The notes beneath the pieces were generated by a model that did no database searches, was not told the origin of the DNA, and saw nothing but the letters and a program-made list of their open reading frames with translations. Positions 11,780-25,845 of a DNA stretch of 64,000 nucleotides are shown here, one piece after another. This DNA comes from Marsupella aquatica (lineage: Eukaryota > Marchantiophyta), in contig OZ316896.1 of assembly GCA_973895155.1 (NCBI GenBank), positions 12,462,001-12,526,000 of the forward strand. Direction: 5' to 3'. A program made the translations under genes and the position numbers. How positions within the stretch are numbered: position 1 is the first letter of the stretch; each line of letters opens with the position of its first letter.

Positions 11780-13828
11780 TAAAACCAATATTGGCACACG
11801 GAAAAAATGGGAACCCTGCCAGTATTTTCGCCAGAATCGTAGGTCGTTTAGGGGTCTACTCACCGAATCTGACGGACCCCCTTAAATTTAGGGAGATCTA
11901 ACAGTTCAGAAATATCCCGTCAAATTCTTGTACCTCCGTTTGGGAGAAAAAAACTGACCGGTACGGTACGACACTGTAACCACAATAATGCGAGTAGTAC
12001 ATCAAGTGACCATGGTAAACAGCGAAGGTGCCACTTGGGCGGCTACTAATAAAAGGGACCCGCAAGGCTGCCATCCCATCCTGGCCGTTCGTCTTGACGT
12101 GTCCAGTCCTGGTGCGTCAGATGGAGGCCACTTCCGTCCCAATCCGGTGCAAGTTGGTTTCGTGACACGCGTGTGACGTAGGAGCCATCCACGATATTTC
12201 GTGTTATTCCTGACCATCCATCAGCATATCCACTTGGTGATTGGATCGCCTCTCAGTGGGACATGTTGAGGGTGGGACAGACTTTTAATTAATTAATTAA
12301 GGTGAACGCATGTAATTTACTGCGGCTCTCTATAAGTGCAAGGGATCATGTTCTTCACTGTCGGTTTATGCTTAGTTTCCCCTTTTTTGCATGCACTTTT
12401 TAGTGAGGGCACAATCCCATCAGATTGCACTTACTGGTAAGTGCTATTCTTTTCACAAGGGTTGCTGACTGGCAGAGGGGCCACTCATTGATAAGTGCAC
12501 TTACCAAGTAATGCAAACCCCAGTTAAGATCGGCCTTCCTAAGAGTGTGCACTTAGGGAGAGCCAACTGTACATGTAACTTGATGCAACTCGACATGAAA
12601 ATTTATGTAAATTACATGTGCAACATCCTAATTAGATGTGAAGTTGTGGAAATTTGTCCAAATACCTGTCCATATGCTCACGAATTGTTTGGCATAGACT
12701 CCCCACCTCCTGATGCTCCATATGTAGTATTCATTTAATAACATATTTTCTTTAATAACGTATGTGAATCTACCTGAAACTTTGTGAATTACATGTACAA
12801 CTATGCACGTGACATGTGAGTATATAAACTAGCTTGCATATGCACAGGGAAGGGCTGGCTGAAGAGTCTCCATTAAACACACCGCATTACATGTACAACT
12901 ATCCAGCAAATCATGGTAAGATTACACGTCTGAGGAGTTGAAACAACTATGCTACAATGTGGTGCACTCGCCACAACATCCATGTGTTGGTGTTAGACAA
13001 ATAGCAATGGTGACTTGGTGACTGAAAAATTATAATATCACAAACCCACTTGGTGACTGTAGCTGACGTTCAGTGTGGGAGATTGTTGAGTGCACAATTG
13101 CTCTGCTCAATTCTTCCAAGAACACAATGGCAGAGGGCATAGGACTTCTCTTGTGATTCTCGACACTCTAAAGGTTTGATGTCAAAAGTGACAAATTCGT
13201 CACTGGCAGCCTGGGCCAGGGTGGTTCGGGCTGCAACTTGAAGGTTTCAAACATAGGGTCATGACAACGTGAACGACTTCAGGGCGAGAGCAGTGGTCAT
13301 CAGGACTGGGCTTCAGAGCGCTCCTTAAAGTGATTGGTACTTCCACACCCTAAAGGAAAAATTGTTCCTGACCACCAACCCCTAGATTAGGCAGAAGGAA
13401 TGCATTTGGTGTAGATATACTGCAGAGCTATATTTCCTAATTTAATTCGTTCCGTGACTTAGTGACATGGAGTCAATTGGAGAACTTTAAAGGTTGGGAG
13501 AAGATTTCAAAGATGAGACTGTGGTCATGCAACGTGGCCGCATACATCCATCCCCATTTGTCACAAATTTTAAGAAATTAAATTTGCAGATGACGTATTA
13601 TAAACTTTTGCAGGGAGAAAAGATGACAAGACTTTCCAGCACCTCCGTCTAATTGTAGTATCAGTCTCTACCAGAATTTCTCACGGTGACATGAGAGTTT
13701 CGCTTGCCCCAGGTCACATCCTTGTCGTGCTCCTGCTCTACCTAGGGAGACATTTTGAGCAAGGGATTTGGACAATTAAAAACTTAAGAAAGGGTCATGT
13801 TGCCAAGATGCATGCCTAGGTTCTGGGT
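11780..13828. other. Gene-free stretch with short palindromes
   Basis: No recognised gene. A perfect inverted repeat GCACTTAC-tg-GTAAGTGC lies at 12,427-12,444, and TAAGTGCACTTA follows near 12,493. (TTAA)n occurs at about 12,285-12,300. The phrase ATTACATGTACAACTAT occurs twice (near 12,788 and 12,887). Confidence 0.5.
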
Positions 13829-13830
13829 GG

Positions 13831-13938
13831 ACACTAATCTTTATCGTTGTTTTGGCAATTCGTTCTCCGAACCATCTACATTGGACACTAATCTTTATCG
13901 TTGTTTTGGCAATTCGTTCTCCGAACCATCTACATTGG
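13831..13938. repeat. Exact 54-base tandem duplication
   Basis: 13,831-13,884 is repeated without a mismatch at 13,885-13,938. Identity suggests a recent event. The unit length keeps reading frames open, but the surrounding ORFs (13,797-14,099 plus, 13,776-13,970 minus) have no recognisable product. Confidence 0.9.
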
Positions 13939-14964
13939 AAGCATACTTTCAAGGAGTTTATACGTTTCAATTTGTCAAACGTGCTAAGTCAGAGGATTCA
14001 AACGCTGCAGTTGAAGGGAAGCAAGTAACAATAAAACATGAATGCAGGTACGACTTGTGCTGTGTTCAAAGTCTTGTTCCCAGAAAGAGTAATATTTAAA
14101 AGACGAGAGACGAATGGGTTGCGGCTAAAAGTAGAATGAGGACTTCTTTCGGCCGGAAGGAGGGAAGTTAACAGTTTGCACACCCTCATCTTAATACACC
14201 AAGCCATCTTATGTTCAAGTTCAGAAAGGGAATGTCCCACAAAAGGAAAGAAGTGAAACGACATGCAATGACCAGACCACAATGAAGGACATCCATTAAA
14301 CCTGTATCTTCTACACGTTTCCATTCAGGGCATTAGGTCTGCGATGCACCTTCCGATAAAAACAGCAATTCATTTCCACTGTTCTTCCAGTACATGCAAC
14401 TGCTGCATCTGCAACGTTTTGCCTTGCAGTTGAATTAAACTAGCAACGCAGCACAGTCAATCTTCACCGCCAGTTCAAATAAAACAAGGGTATTTAAGAG
14501 ATTGAGTGCTTGTCTAGTTGTGATCCTACCAAAATCTTACAGGTGCAGAAAATACAACTATACAAGTCTCTGAAGTGCTGCGCTACGGAGTATTTGATCT
14601 AGTCGATATGTACAGATTCAGAAACATCCCGACGATGATACCCGTGTCTTGCTAGTACCCATTCCGGGTCCGAGCATTTGTATATAACGGGGGCTATATG
14701 TCGGATGCAGTATGACTAATTGAGGAGAAGCCTCTTCTAACCTCATATATTCAGATAGTTACAAGTCTTTGGTCATTCTGGCTTTCCAGAAGTACTGATG
14801 TTGACGAGTCGGCTAAAGTATCAAGTACAGACGATATAGCTACTTGAGGCTATAACCGAAAGCTCCAGATCTATCTGAAAGTGATCAACCACGGTGAGAG
14901 TTGTGTTGACAAACCCTTTCAACAATTTCTGTGCATCGCCTCGCCCGCCCAAAGTTCTCGGGTT
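13939..14964. other. Downstream flank of the cysteine protease gene
   Basis: The part next to 14,965 should contain the 3' untranslated region of the minus-strand protease. I cannot fix the poly(A) site. The rest has no recognised gene. Confidence 0.4.
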
Positions 14965-17863
<2,899 letters not shown>

Positions 17864-18367
17864 AGCTGCTCGTGGGGACGAGGACAACGAGAACTACCAC
17901 AACGACGACGACGATGGTGCTCGCAGCAGAGAAGCGAAATCCTATTCCCTCCGTCACAAGAATGGATGTGGAAAACCTGGGGCTGAATTTGACAAGAAGA
18001 TATTTGGTGCAAGAGGAGAGGGGAGACGGGAGGGAATCGTGTCGGGACGATGGAGTGTAGGGTAGCGTGATCAGGAGAGGTGGCGGAAGAAAAGGTATAC
18101 CGTCGGATCGATATATTCGCCCGTTTTTCCACACGTCACGGTTCTGGTCGCCTTTACGGTACGACTGCTTGGCCTTGAAACTTCTGTCTCGTCGGTTTTC
18201 TTCCTTCTCATAAATGTACAAAAACACCATCGAATGAGAAAAGTGAGACGGGACAAAAGAACCAGGTCTTTTCGTTTAGGGCCAAGGTGGCGAATGTCAC
18301 CTTGGATGTACGAGATTATGCCAAGAATATCCTGTATCTATTTTTTAATTTATTTTCAAACAATGTC
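17864..18367 (-). promoter_or_regulatory. 5' flank of the protease gene
   Basis: This stretch upstream of the protease start must hold its 5' untranslated region and core promoter. It is GC-rich near the ATG, with CGACGA-type repeats at about 17,800-17,920. I see no convincing TATA box or known operator, so the assignment rests on position only. Confidence 0.3.
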
Positions 18368-18420
18368 ACCATGCCATTATTTTATTTTATTTTATTTTAT
18401 TTTTATTATTTTTATTTTTT
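18368..18420. repeat. (ATTTT)n simple repeat
   Basis: Several consecutive ATTTT pentamers with small interruptions lie just upstream of the protease gene. Confidence 0.8.
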
Positions 18421-18754
18421 CATAGAAAAGCAGGGCGAACACCCAAACAGCCAAACACCCGTCTGAGTCCTGTATCTACTTTTGCCAAAGGTAATTTATG
18501 GCCCTTCGATCTCCCCAGATTTTCCTAGATTTGAGTATGATTGGCAGATTCTGGCTAATGGTGCTGGTTAATAGGGCGTGTCAAAGCAGGGGACCTCACT
18601 TACATCCAAAGATATAAAGTGCTTTTAGATATAGGATAATTATAAATGCTAAATAGTATATACACACTTTTTATATACAAAGGGACCAATCAGAGTACAA
18701 ATGAACAAACAAAAGAGGGCCCAGGTGAACAAAACCAATCGAAAAAGAAGTGAA

Positions 18755-18860
18755 CAAAAGGGAACCACTAAACACCAAGAAAGAAGAACTAAAAGTAAGA
18801 AATGAGCAATAGGGAACCCCTAAAAACCAAGAAAGAGAGACTAAAACTAACCCAAGCGGA
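18755..18860 (-). repeat. 52-base tandem repeat at the 3' end of the retroelement
   Basis: GGGAACCACTAAACACCAAG (from 18,760) and GGGAACCCCTAAAAACCAAG (from 18,812) begin two diverged units of 52 bases. In minus orientation they lie just after the stop codon of the reverse transcriptase relic, where many LINEs carry short 3'-tail repeats. Confidence 0.5.
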
Positions 18861-18898
18861 CCGAGGTCCTCATCATTCCTAGCGAATGTGGCAAAAAG

Positions 18899-21115
18899 CT
18901 ACTGGTCCACATCAAGGGTCAAAGCTAGATCGGCAAGTGGGATTGGAACATCCTCTAGGGGAGCTAGCCGTTGCGGAGGCACAATAGCACCCACTATAAG
19001 AGATCGACGATAGATGGCCCGAGCTTGAGCACACTGCAAGGTGACTGAAATGCGTTGGCGAAAGTGCGTGGTCAAAATAGAAAGCGGGGGTCCGGTGGGA
19101 CCCATGCGGCCATGAACATCCCGGGCAGCTTGCCGAAGAAGCCCATCAAACTAGGGATGAAGACGCCCAAATAGCTCCAGAGCAAGGGGGAGGAAGCTGT
19201 CGAATGAAGCTCGTGCAACATATTTGGCCTCCTTCGTTGTTGCCGCACGTGACGCTGCTGCCCTTGCCGTAGTTGCCGCTGTCCCAATGATGTCTTGGCG
19301 CAATGGGTTTGCCACCACTACATCTGCCAATGTACGTTGACCCTCACGGACCATGGTAAGATCCACCCGTAACCGCTGTGATGGAGGACCAGGTAACTCG
19401 AGTACCACCTCCCGCCGCACGCATACCAAAGAGCCAGAGAGAACCTGAGCAGTCGCATCTCGCACAGCGTCGTGAACAATAATGGTTTCACCTCCCAAAC
19501 TGCACCGAAGAAGATGGACACCTGTGGCATCACAAGGCTTCCCACAAGTGCAAGAAGGGGGTAAACCTGCAAGAAGTGGGTGGGGCAGCCCCATACGAAG
19601 ACGCATGGCTGTGGAGAACTCCGTTGAAGACATCCGCAAATGAGGAATGACTGGATTGGCCTGAAGCCATCCACCTGCGCCCTTCCCTCCGAAAGAAAGA
19701 ATCCGAGCTTGGTCCGTGTCAGGTGCCTCGGAGAGGATGCTGGAAAGGGTGAAAGTGTGCATACGCCCATCGAGGTCTGCCTGAAGACGAACGGGATCCA
19801 AGGATAAAAACTCCTGAAAATAAGGTAACGCGGCGCGAACGGGATCTGGTAATGAGGACCACGCTGCGCGCAAATGAACCTGAAACGGGAGGGAACCCTC
19901 CTCTACCTCCATGAGAGATGAAAGTAAAAAAGGGCGATCCTCAATAAGAAAATGATCGGCCAACAATGAGAAGGCGGCCGCCCACGCACCCAAAAAGGCC
20001 AAAGGTGCAAGGCTCTCAATGGAAGTAAGCCCAAAACCACCATGCGAAATAGGAAGACTGAGTTGTCGATGAAGCCACGGAGATGAGAGCAACGTACCCG
20101 GCCCCAAAAGAGAGGCCAGGGTCTGATGAATGGAGACATCAAATGCTCGAAGGTGGAGACAAAGATCCTCGGTAGGGGGATGCGTCCTAGCCAGATAAGA
20201 CGCACGATGGTGGATGCACCTCAACAACATCCCAAATGTTGCCTGAGAATCTGCTAACTTAGGGAGCATAGGAGTAGAGGCTAAGGCAGCCTGTAGAGAG
20301 TCAGCGATGAAAGAGGAGCAAAAGGAGGCGGTACCGACTGGGGAGCCAAGGACCCGAAGACCATCGGCTGGACGTAAGAACCCTGGGGGAAGTGCAAGAT
20401 CAGAGGGTAACCCAGCTGGACTCCATGCACGACTCTTCACAGGCTGAACTCGTAAACCGAGGCCCATCAAATGGGTGGAAAGAGTGGCGAGGGCAGAAGT
20501 AACCGCGGCAGGAGGACCAATGATGTGGGTGTCATCTGAAAGGGAGGGGAAGATACACTGGGGGTGGGCCATGGCGGCTTCTCGTAAAGCTGTAAAATGG
20601 GCAATGGCAAAAAGAGGCCCACCCAAAGGGTCACCCTGACGAGTACCTTCTGCAGAGGAAAGAGTGGTATACACACCTGTAGAGGAGTGATGACTATAGA
20701 AGAGTGGGGCCTCGAGTCCATAAAAACAACGGACAAAGGGGATCAGGGACTAGATGTCTAGATCTGCCGCCCTCAAAGCACGAAAAATGGCTGCCCGAGA
20801 AACCGTATTAAAAGCGTTAGAGACATCAACTTGGAGGACAACCCAATCAGGGTGGAGGTCCAAGGTAGCTCAAATACCCGCAATAACTGTCTCACAACCG
20901 CCAGGAACGCCAACTGCAAACTGATGTGGAGAGAGATGATCCGATAGTGCAGAGCGAAACTGCGAGGAAAGTGTGCGAGACACAAGCCGAAGAAAAACCT
21001 CCCCAATAGCAATTGGCAGAACACCCGGTGAAGACTTAGCCATATAGGATAATGGAGGTCTGGTTTGGGGTACCAGGAAATGAATAAAACTTGGCCTGAC
21101 TCCGGGAGGCTAGAA
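18899..21115 (-). pseudogene. Non-LTR retrotransposon reverse transcriptase, decayed
   Basis: Read on the minus strand from about 21,115. The segments are SSPGVLPIAIGEVFLRLVS, QFAVGVPGGCE, HPDWVVLQVDVSNAFNTVSR (palm motif A Asp), TRQGDPLGGPLFA (motif B) and LSDDTHIIGP (motif C Asp-Asp, with Ser before the DD). The longest open part is 20,674-19,151. Its C-terminus has a CTCGKPC...H...C zinc knuckle followed by RVDLTM and TLADVVVANP. That order resembles the CCHC plus PD-(D/E)XK endonuclease tail of early-branching LINEs; the endonuclease call is inference. In-frame stops interrupt ATLDL (about 20,866), after LDI (about 20,755) and at 19,151-19,153. The frame then continues to the natural end at 18,899. 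An element 5' end and target duplication were not found. Confidence 0.85.
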
Positions 21116-23185
21116 CCCCACACCAGACCTCCTTCCTAGTACATAATATCTGCACAGAAAAAGGTTAGCTCAGGCAACAGATTATGGGAATAGCAGGTGA
21201 CTTCCCAACTGGTTACATGCTGGTAACCTACATTTGGTACAGAATTTAAGGTCAAAACAAAAATGTCAAAGGCTACCTACTGTACATATGTGCCTCATAA
21301 GGATGGTACATCCAAAAAGCCCCATCCATAAGACCTTGCTTAGTGTAGTGCTCTAACATGCCCTAATGGAACACAAAAAGATGACCATTTTTTGCACAAA
21401 GTGGCCCAGACTTTCCAGTGAGGTGAAATTTGGCATTCTTGGCCAGTAAAAGAAAGTTGATGAGAACCATGAGACAATGAAAAGTGGACTACTATCGTGT
21501 CTTTTACCAAAAACATGGCACACACCTTGTATTCAAAAATCCAAAAAAATGGACCTTTCTGTGAAAAGTGGTTTTGGTTCAAAACAACCCTCTTGTATTC
21601 AAAAATCTATTAGACAACCGAGGCAGTGTGTTCAAATGTGAACCCTAGGCGTATAGCAAAGTTTTGTTTACAGGGCAATGCTGGATAAAATGCCCCCCAA
21701 AAAGTAGTAAGTGGACCCTGCCATCTTGTCTTCCCTTAGTGATTCTTAAATTCAATCATAGAGACAGGTCACTGGAAATATCTTAAATGTTTGTATCAAC
21801 GTTGTGGTTTCATGGAGCAACCTGGGAAATGAAGCCCATATAATTGGGCTCATTGTATATCTGGACCAGCGCTTAAGATATTGTTTGAGGTTGTTTGAAC
21901 AAAACCCATTTTATTTTCATTTATTTTGTTTTATTTTGTTATTTTTTTAAATTTAAAGTGCAAATCTGTGAAACCCCACAGAAAGGGAAGAGTCAGTTAC
22001 AACATTTGAACCCAAGACTTAAACCCTAAACCCTAAAATACACAGCCATGCCTCTCTGGGCTCATAAAGTGGTTTATTGACTAGAGCCAAACCCATTGTA
22101 AGAGAGGCACTAATGGGGACTGAACTGGAGAGCAATTGCTATGAAGTCCTAGAGTAAAACTCTGGTCAAGATCATCCAGGCAAGCTTTCAAACAATGATC
22201 TCCTTATCCAAAATATAGCTTTTTGCTAGGTCATAGTAATAGTAGTTCTGAATGTGGTGGGAAAGATCATGGCACCCAAACAATCACATGTATCATACAT
22301 GGCTTGGCAATATAATCATGGTCTGGTCCCGGGTCTGGTCTTTAGATTTCAACAGGGGTTTCAAGTGTCCACTTGGTTAATGAATGTTCAAAATGTTGGC
22401 AAATACAGTACCAAGCGCAAGTATTGGAAGGACAGTCAGTAAAAAAAAAAAAAGCCCCCAATTTCACTGGAAGCACCAGATTTGTGTTCAATTATGGAAC
22501 CCCAAACCCATTTTTTGTGTTGGTTGTAACCCCAGGTGGTATCTTCATCCAAACCTCTGAACTTGGGAGCAATCCTAAAATATTTTTGGTATCAAAGTCA
22601 CAATTTATTGTTCTATAGCCAATCTAACCACTACAACATGCAATCCTGACATGAGAAGATTGTCTGTTTACAAAATAAAAAGAGAAGTAAATGATTTTAT
22701 GCCATCACATTCTCTAGACAGTCTGACTCTCAAAGGACCACTAAGACCCTTTGAAGCTTTTGAGAATTATGCAAAACTTTTGCCCTTGGATATGATCGAT
22801 TAACAGACGCAATCAAGCGTTGGTGTGACGGGTACCCCGTCACGGGAAGTCACACATAACTGGTTGCAAAGGCCGATACCTTGTTAATAGTCAATGTAAA
22901 TAAGCCATTTTTTAATTTTTAGTTAATTCCGTCATTATAGGTTGATGATGCCCCAGGTGACTTTATATTCTTTCTCTCATAATAGTTCTAAGATTTGCGG
23001 CGACCTAAGTGGGCAAATATTTTGGGACCTTGAAACTAGCCAGGACCAGCCCCATAGGACTTACCGTTTTGCTTCAAGAGCTATTGTTGAGACCCCCATT
23101 GCAAAGTCAGGAGAGGGGGGGGTTTTTTTTTTTAAATAAATCCCTCCTCAGGAGGGCGAGTCCCATTAGTGGCCGTCCGAGAGAA
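21116..23185. other. Gene-free stretch with repeat fragments
   Basis: No recognised gene. AAATCTGTGAAACCCCACA at 21,962-21,980 recurs exactly at 36,725-36,743 after a similar T-rich lead-in, marking a dispersed repeat. A plant telomere-type tract, AAACCCTAAACCCTAAAA, lies near 22,021-22,038. Homopolymers occur at about 22,440 and 23,112-23,130. Confidence 0.5.
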
Positions 23186-23189
23186 AGAG

Positions 23190-23317
23190 GGGCTGCCTCG
23201 CGAGCCCATAGGGCTGCGTGCCCGGGCGATTAATGGGGCTCCGCGAGCTGAAGGGGCTGCCTCGCGAGCCCATAGGGCTGCGTGCCCGGGCAATTAATGA
23301 GGCTCCGCGAGCTGAAG
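23190..23317. repeat. 64-base GC-rich tandem repeat, two copies
   Basis: CTCGCGAGCCCATAGGGCTG and the following CGTGCCCGGGC..ATTAATG..GCTCCGCGAGCTGAAGG recur with a period of 64 bases and few mismatches. They lie directly before the 47-base array. Confidence 0.8.
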
Positions 23318-23324
23318 GAGCGCA

Positions 23325-23572
23325 AGCGAGCGGGGGGGGGGGAGTTAAAGGGCCTCCCGCGAGCTGGGAGGATCACGCGAGCGGGGGGGAGTTAAAGGGC
23401 CTCCCGCGAGCTGGGAGGATCACACGAGCGGGGGGGAGTTAAAGGGCCTCCCGCGAGCTGGGAGGATCACGCGAGCGGGGGGGAGTTAAAGGGCCTCCCG
23501 CGAGCTGGGAGGATCACGCGAGCGGGGGGGAGTTGAAGGGCCTCCCGCGAGCCGGGAGGAATGGCCGCGCGC
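23325..23572. repeat. 47-base GC-rich tandem repeat, about five copies
   Basis: GTTAAAGGGCCTCCCGCGAG starts at 23,344, 23,391, 23,438 and 23,485, with a GTTGAAGG variant at 23,532. The period is exactly 47. Each unit carries a run of G, GGCCTCCCGCGAGCTGGGAGG (itself an imperfect inverted repeat) and CACGCGAGCG. The array sits about 420 bases before the 618-residue ORF, probably in its promoter or 5' untranslated region. Confidence 0.9.
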
Positions 23573-23988
23573 CCTGCATAGGGCCGCGCGCAGGAGGACG
23601 CAAGGGTAAGGCCCGAGAAATGGGCCGGGGCGCATGGCGAAGGCGCCAGGAGTTTTTTCGGTTCTATTTTTTTTTTTTTTCCTTCCTTTTTCTTTCCCTC
23701 TTCCTTTTGCACGACCCTCTCATTGCCGAAAGCAAAAACGGGGTTCTTCTCTCTCTTGCCGGAAGCTCTCTCCAGATTCTAATTATTTTTGAAGCTCTCT
23801 CTTTCATGGTGGATTAGTGGGGCTTGCTGGCGTCATTCTTCCAGGCATTAGTGGCGGCCGCACGGAGTAGTGACGGGAAATTGAGAGAATTTAAGTGATC
23901 GGGCTACGGGGGCTGTTTCGGGCCAGGGAATTGACATTGCCACGGGTGACGGGATTGGTGATTGAGAAATTGATTTCGGGATGCATGG

Positions 23989-25845
23989 ATGCTAGATCAA
24001 CCAGAGTTTAGTGCGTCACGCATTCGGAGATACAAGGCTGCTTACCGTGACTACGTGGAGACTCGGATTACACGGGAAAGGGAAGAGAGAGAAGTTATGA
24101 TGAGCACGGGATTGGCAGCGGGTTCCTCACCGGTGGGTAGGAAGATTTTTCGTCGAATTTATCCCAAGACCTCCACCAAGGTGATGGAGGATTGTCGGAA
24201 CATTTTCCAAGCCACCGGGCTTACAGAATTCATGAAGGTGGAGATTACCATCCCTTCAGGGAAGAGCTGGGACATTGAGGCCGGGATGGAGTTCCGAACG
24301 GAGGGAATCTACTTTGAATGTCTCAAACGTGTAGTGCCCCATGTGGAGTTGGCTAAGCTATTGTTTCTTGAGAATCAGAAATTCTCATTCACACCTCGGA
24401 ATATCAGGGGAGAACTCACGTTGAAAATGGTGGCCACTTGGGTGACCAATCCTACCTCCACCACCGCCATCCCTCTTTCTGCTGTCAAGGATGTTGAGTA
24501 TAAGGGCTTCCTGGCCAAGGTGCATCAACGGGTTCTTGGCAACGTGCAATCCGGAGTGCTGAATGAGGAGCATTTCGTGGTAGCTATGGACATCAAGAAC
24601 TACCCAGCCCATGTGTACGGATGGTGGTGCTACGGATTGAAGAAGCTATTGGCCGCTGAGCCCGGGAGTGTGAAACCAGGTGGGGCTGTACATTTGATGG
24701 GGTCATTTGTATTGGCCAGGGCAGAAGGGTTGATTGGTTCTCCGGGGCATGAAGACACGGGATCATCTCTCACCACGGAGATCCGGAGTATTGCCACTAC
24801 CGTTTTAGGGAAGCTCACGGAGGAATCATTGTCTGCTGGTGGGGAGGATAATAGAGAAGAAGAGAACCAGGAGGATGATTGCACATTGGAGTGGCTTGAA
24901 TCACTCGTGGGAGATCCGAAACAGCCTCTGGAATACAACATTCCGGATGTTTACTTGGCAGAGCTACGGGATTTCAGAGAGGGAGTCCACGAGGGACTCA
25001 AGCTAGTCCACGCATTGAGGGAGTCTCTCAAGCACGCCACAGTCAAAGTAGAGACGTTAGAGCAGAGCATCCTGTCACTGAAGGAGGTGATCAAGACCAA
25101 GGAGCAGACCATTCATGAGAAGGTCAGGCACATCAATGCAGCTCACGTAGAGATCACCAACTTGAAGGGAGCTTTGTCCACCAAGGCCAAGGAAGCAGAA
25201 GAAGTAGGAGCGTTGAGGCAAGCATTGGCCAAAGAGAAGCAAAATTCTGGAGAAGTGATGGAGTGGAGGAACCAGGTGGGAGCACTACGGAGTCAGGTGG
25301 CAGCCTTTGAGACACGAGCGAAGAGAAGTGAGGCCCTGAGTCTAGGGAAACGGAAGAGTCCCGGCACACCTGGCTCCACACTTTCCCCGGATGTGATCTC
25401 CCAAGCTATCGAGATGGTGGTGAAGGAGGTTAGTGGGAAGTATGGACCCTTGTTGGATGGAGCCAAGAAGAGTCAGGAGAAGAGTAAGAGCTTGGAGAAG
25501 AAGCTCCGGGAGGTACGGAAATCGTTACGGGAGGCTCAGGTCAGTACGGGGATGCCACCCAGGTCTGTCACCCCCGGGACTCCCATGGCCACGGGGCAAG
25601 TTCTACCGTTGGAGTTGCGGTCCGGAGAAGAGGCTACCCTCTGGAAGGACACAATTGGTGAGGGGTACATCAAGGCGTGGCAGGCCTTGGCTGCTTTGAG
25701 GAAGCGCGGGAGCAGCAGCACTAAGAGTACTCCGTCGAAGAAGAAGAAAAGTACGGTGGCACTCACTCCCGTGAGTGATGAGGAGGAGGACCACTCACGG
25801 GGCACAAGTCCGGGCACCGAGAGCGAAGAAGAAGAGGAGGATTAG
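23989..25845 (+). CDS. Unknown 618-residue coiled-coil protein, possibly mobile-element encoded
   Basis: An intact single-exon ORF. ATG at 23,989 is the first in-frame ATG after an in-frame TGA six codons upstream; two short out-of-frame ATGs precede it. Residues 1-40 are Arg/Glu-rich. 45-250 look globular (WDIEAGMEFRTEGIYFE, VYGWWCYGLKKLL, GAVHLMGSFVLARAEGLIG). 285-310 are acidic. 322-445 and 493-517 are strong coiled-coil heptads. 573-588 is Ser/Lys-rich with SKKKKS, and 595-618 is an acidic tail. No zinc knuckle, protease, polymerase or integrase motif is present. The layout of the 140-250 region, a helical block with a Trp-rich centre, loosely recalls plant retroelement Gag-like or 'putative plant transposon protein' domains. 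That is an impression and not a match. Codon use is GC-rich compared with the flanks. Product unknown. Confidence 0.7.
   Translation: MLDQPEFSASRIRRYKAAYRDYVETRITREREEREVMMSTGLAAGSSPVGRKIFRRIYPKTSTKVMEDCRNIFQATGLTEFMKVEITIPSGKSWDIEAGMEFRTEGIYFECLKRVVPHVELAKLLFLENQKFSFTPRNIRGELTLKMVATWVTNPTSTTAIPLSAVKDVEYKGFLAKVHQRVLGNVQSGVLNEEHFVVAMDIKNYPAHVYGWWCYGLKKLLAAEPGSVKPGGAVHLMGSFVLARAEGLIGSPGHEDTGSSLTTEIRSIATTVLGKLTEESLSAGGEDNREEENQEDDCTLEWLESLVGDPKQPLEYNIPDVYLAELRDFREGVHEGLKLVHALRESLKHATVKVETLEQSILSLKEVIKTKEQTIHEKVRHINAAHVEITNLKGALSTKAKEAEEVGALRQALAKEKQNSGEVMEWRNQVGALRSQVAAFETRAKRSEALSLGKRKSPGTPGSTLSPDVISQAIEMVVKEVSGKYGPLLDGAKKSQEKSKSLEKKLREVRKSLREAQVSTGMPPRSVTPGTPMATGQVLPLELRSGEEATLWKDTIGEGYIKAWQALAALRKRGSSSTKSTPSKKKKSTVALTPVSDEEEDHSRGTSPGTESEEEEED

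Noticed and set aside
13797-14099. 100-codon ORF containing an 18-residue duplication
   Set aside because: Length comes from the 54-base DNA duplication. There is no family motif, and an equally long ORF exists on the opposite strand.
17864-17887. Upstream start of the protease giving eight extra residues
   Set aside because: The codon at 17,885-17,887 is TTG, not ATG. The ATG at 17,863 begins a good signal peptide.
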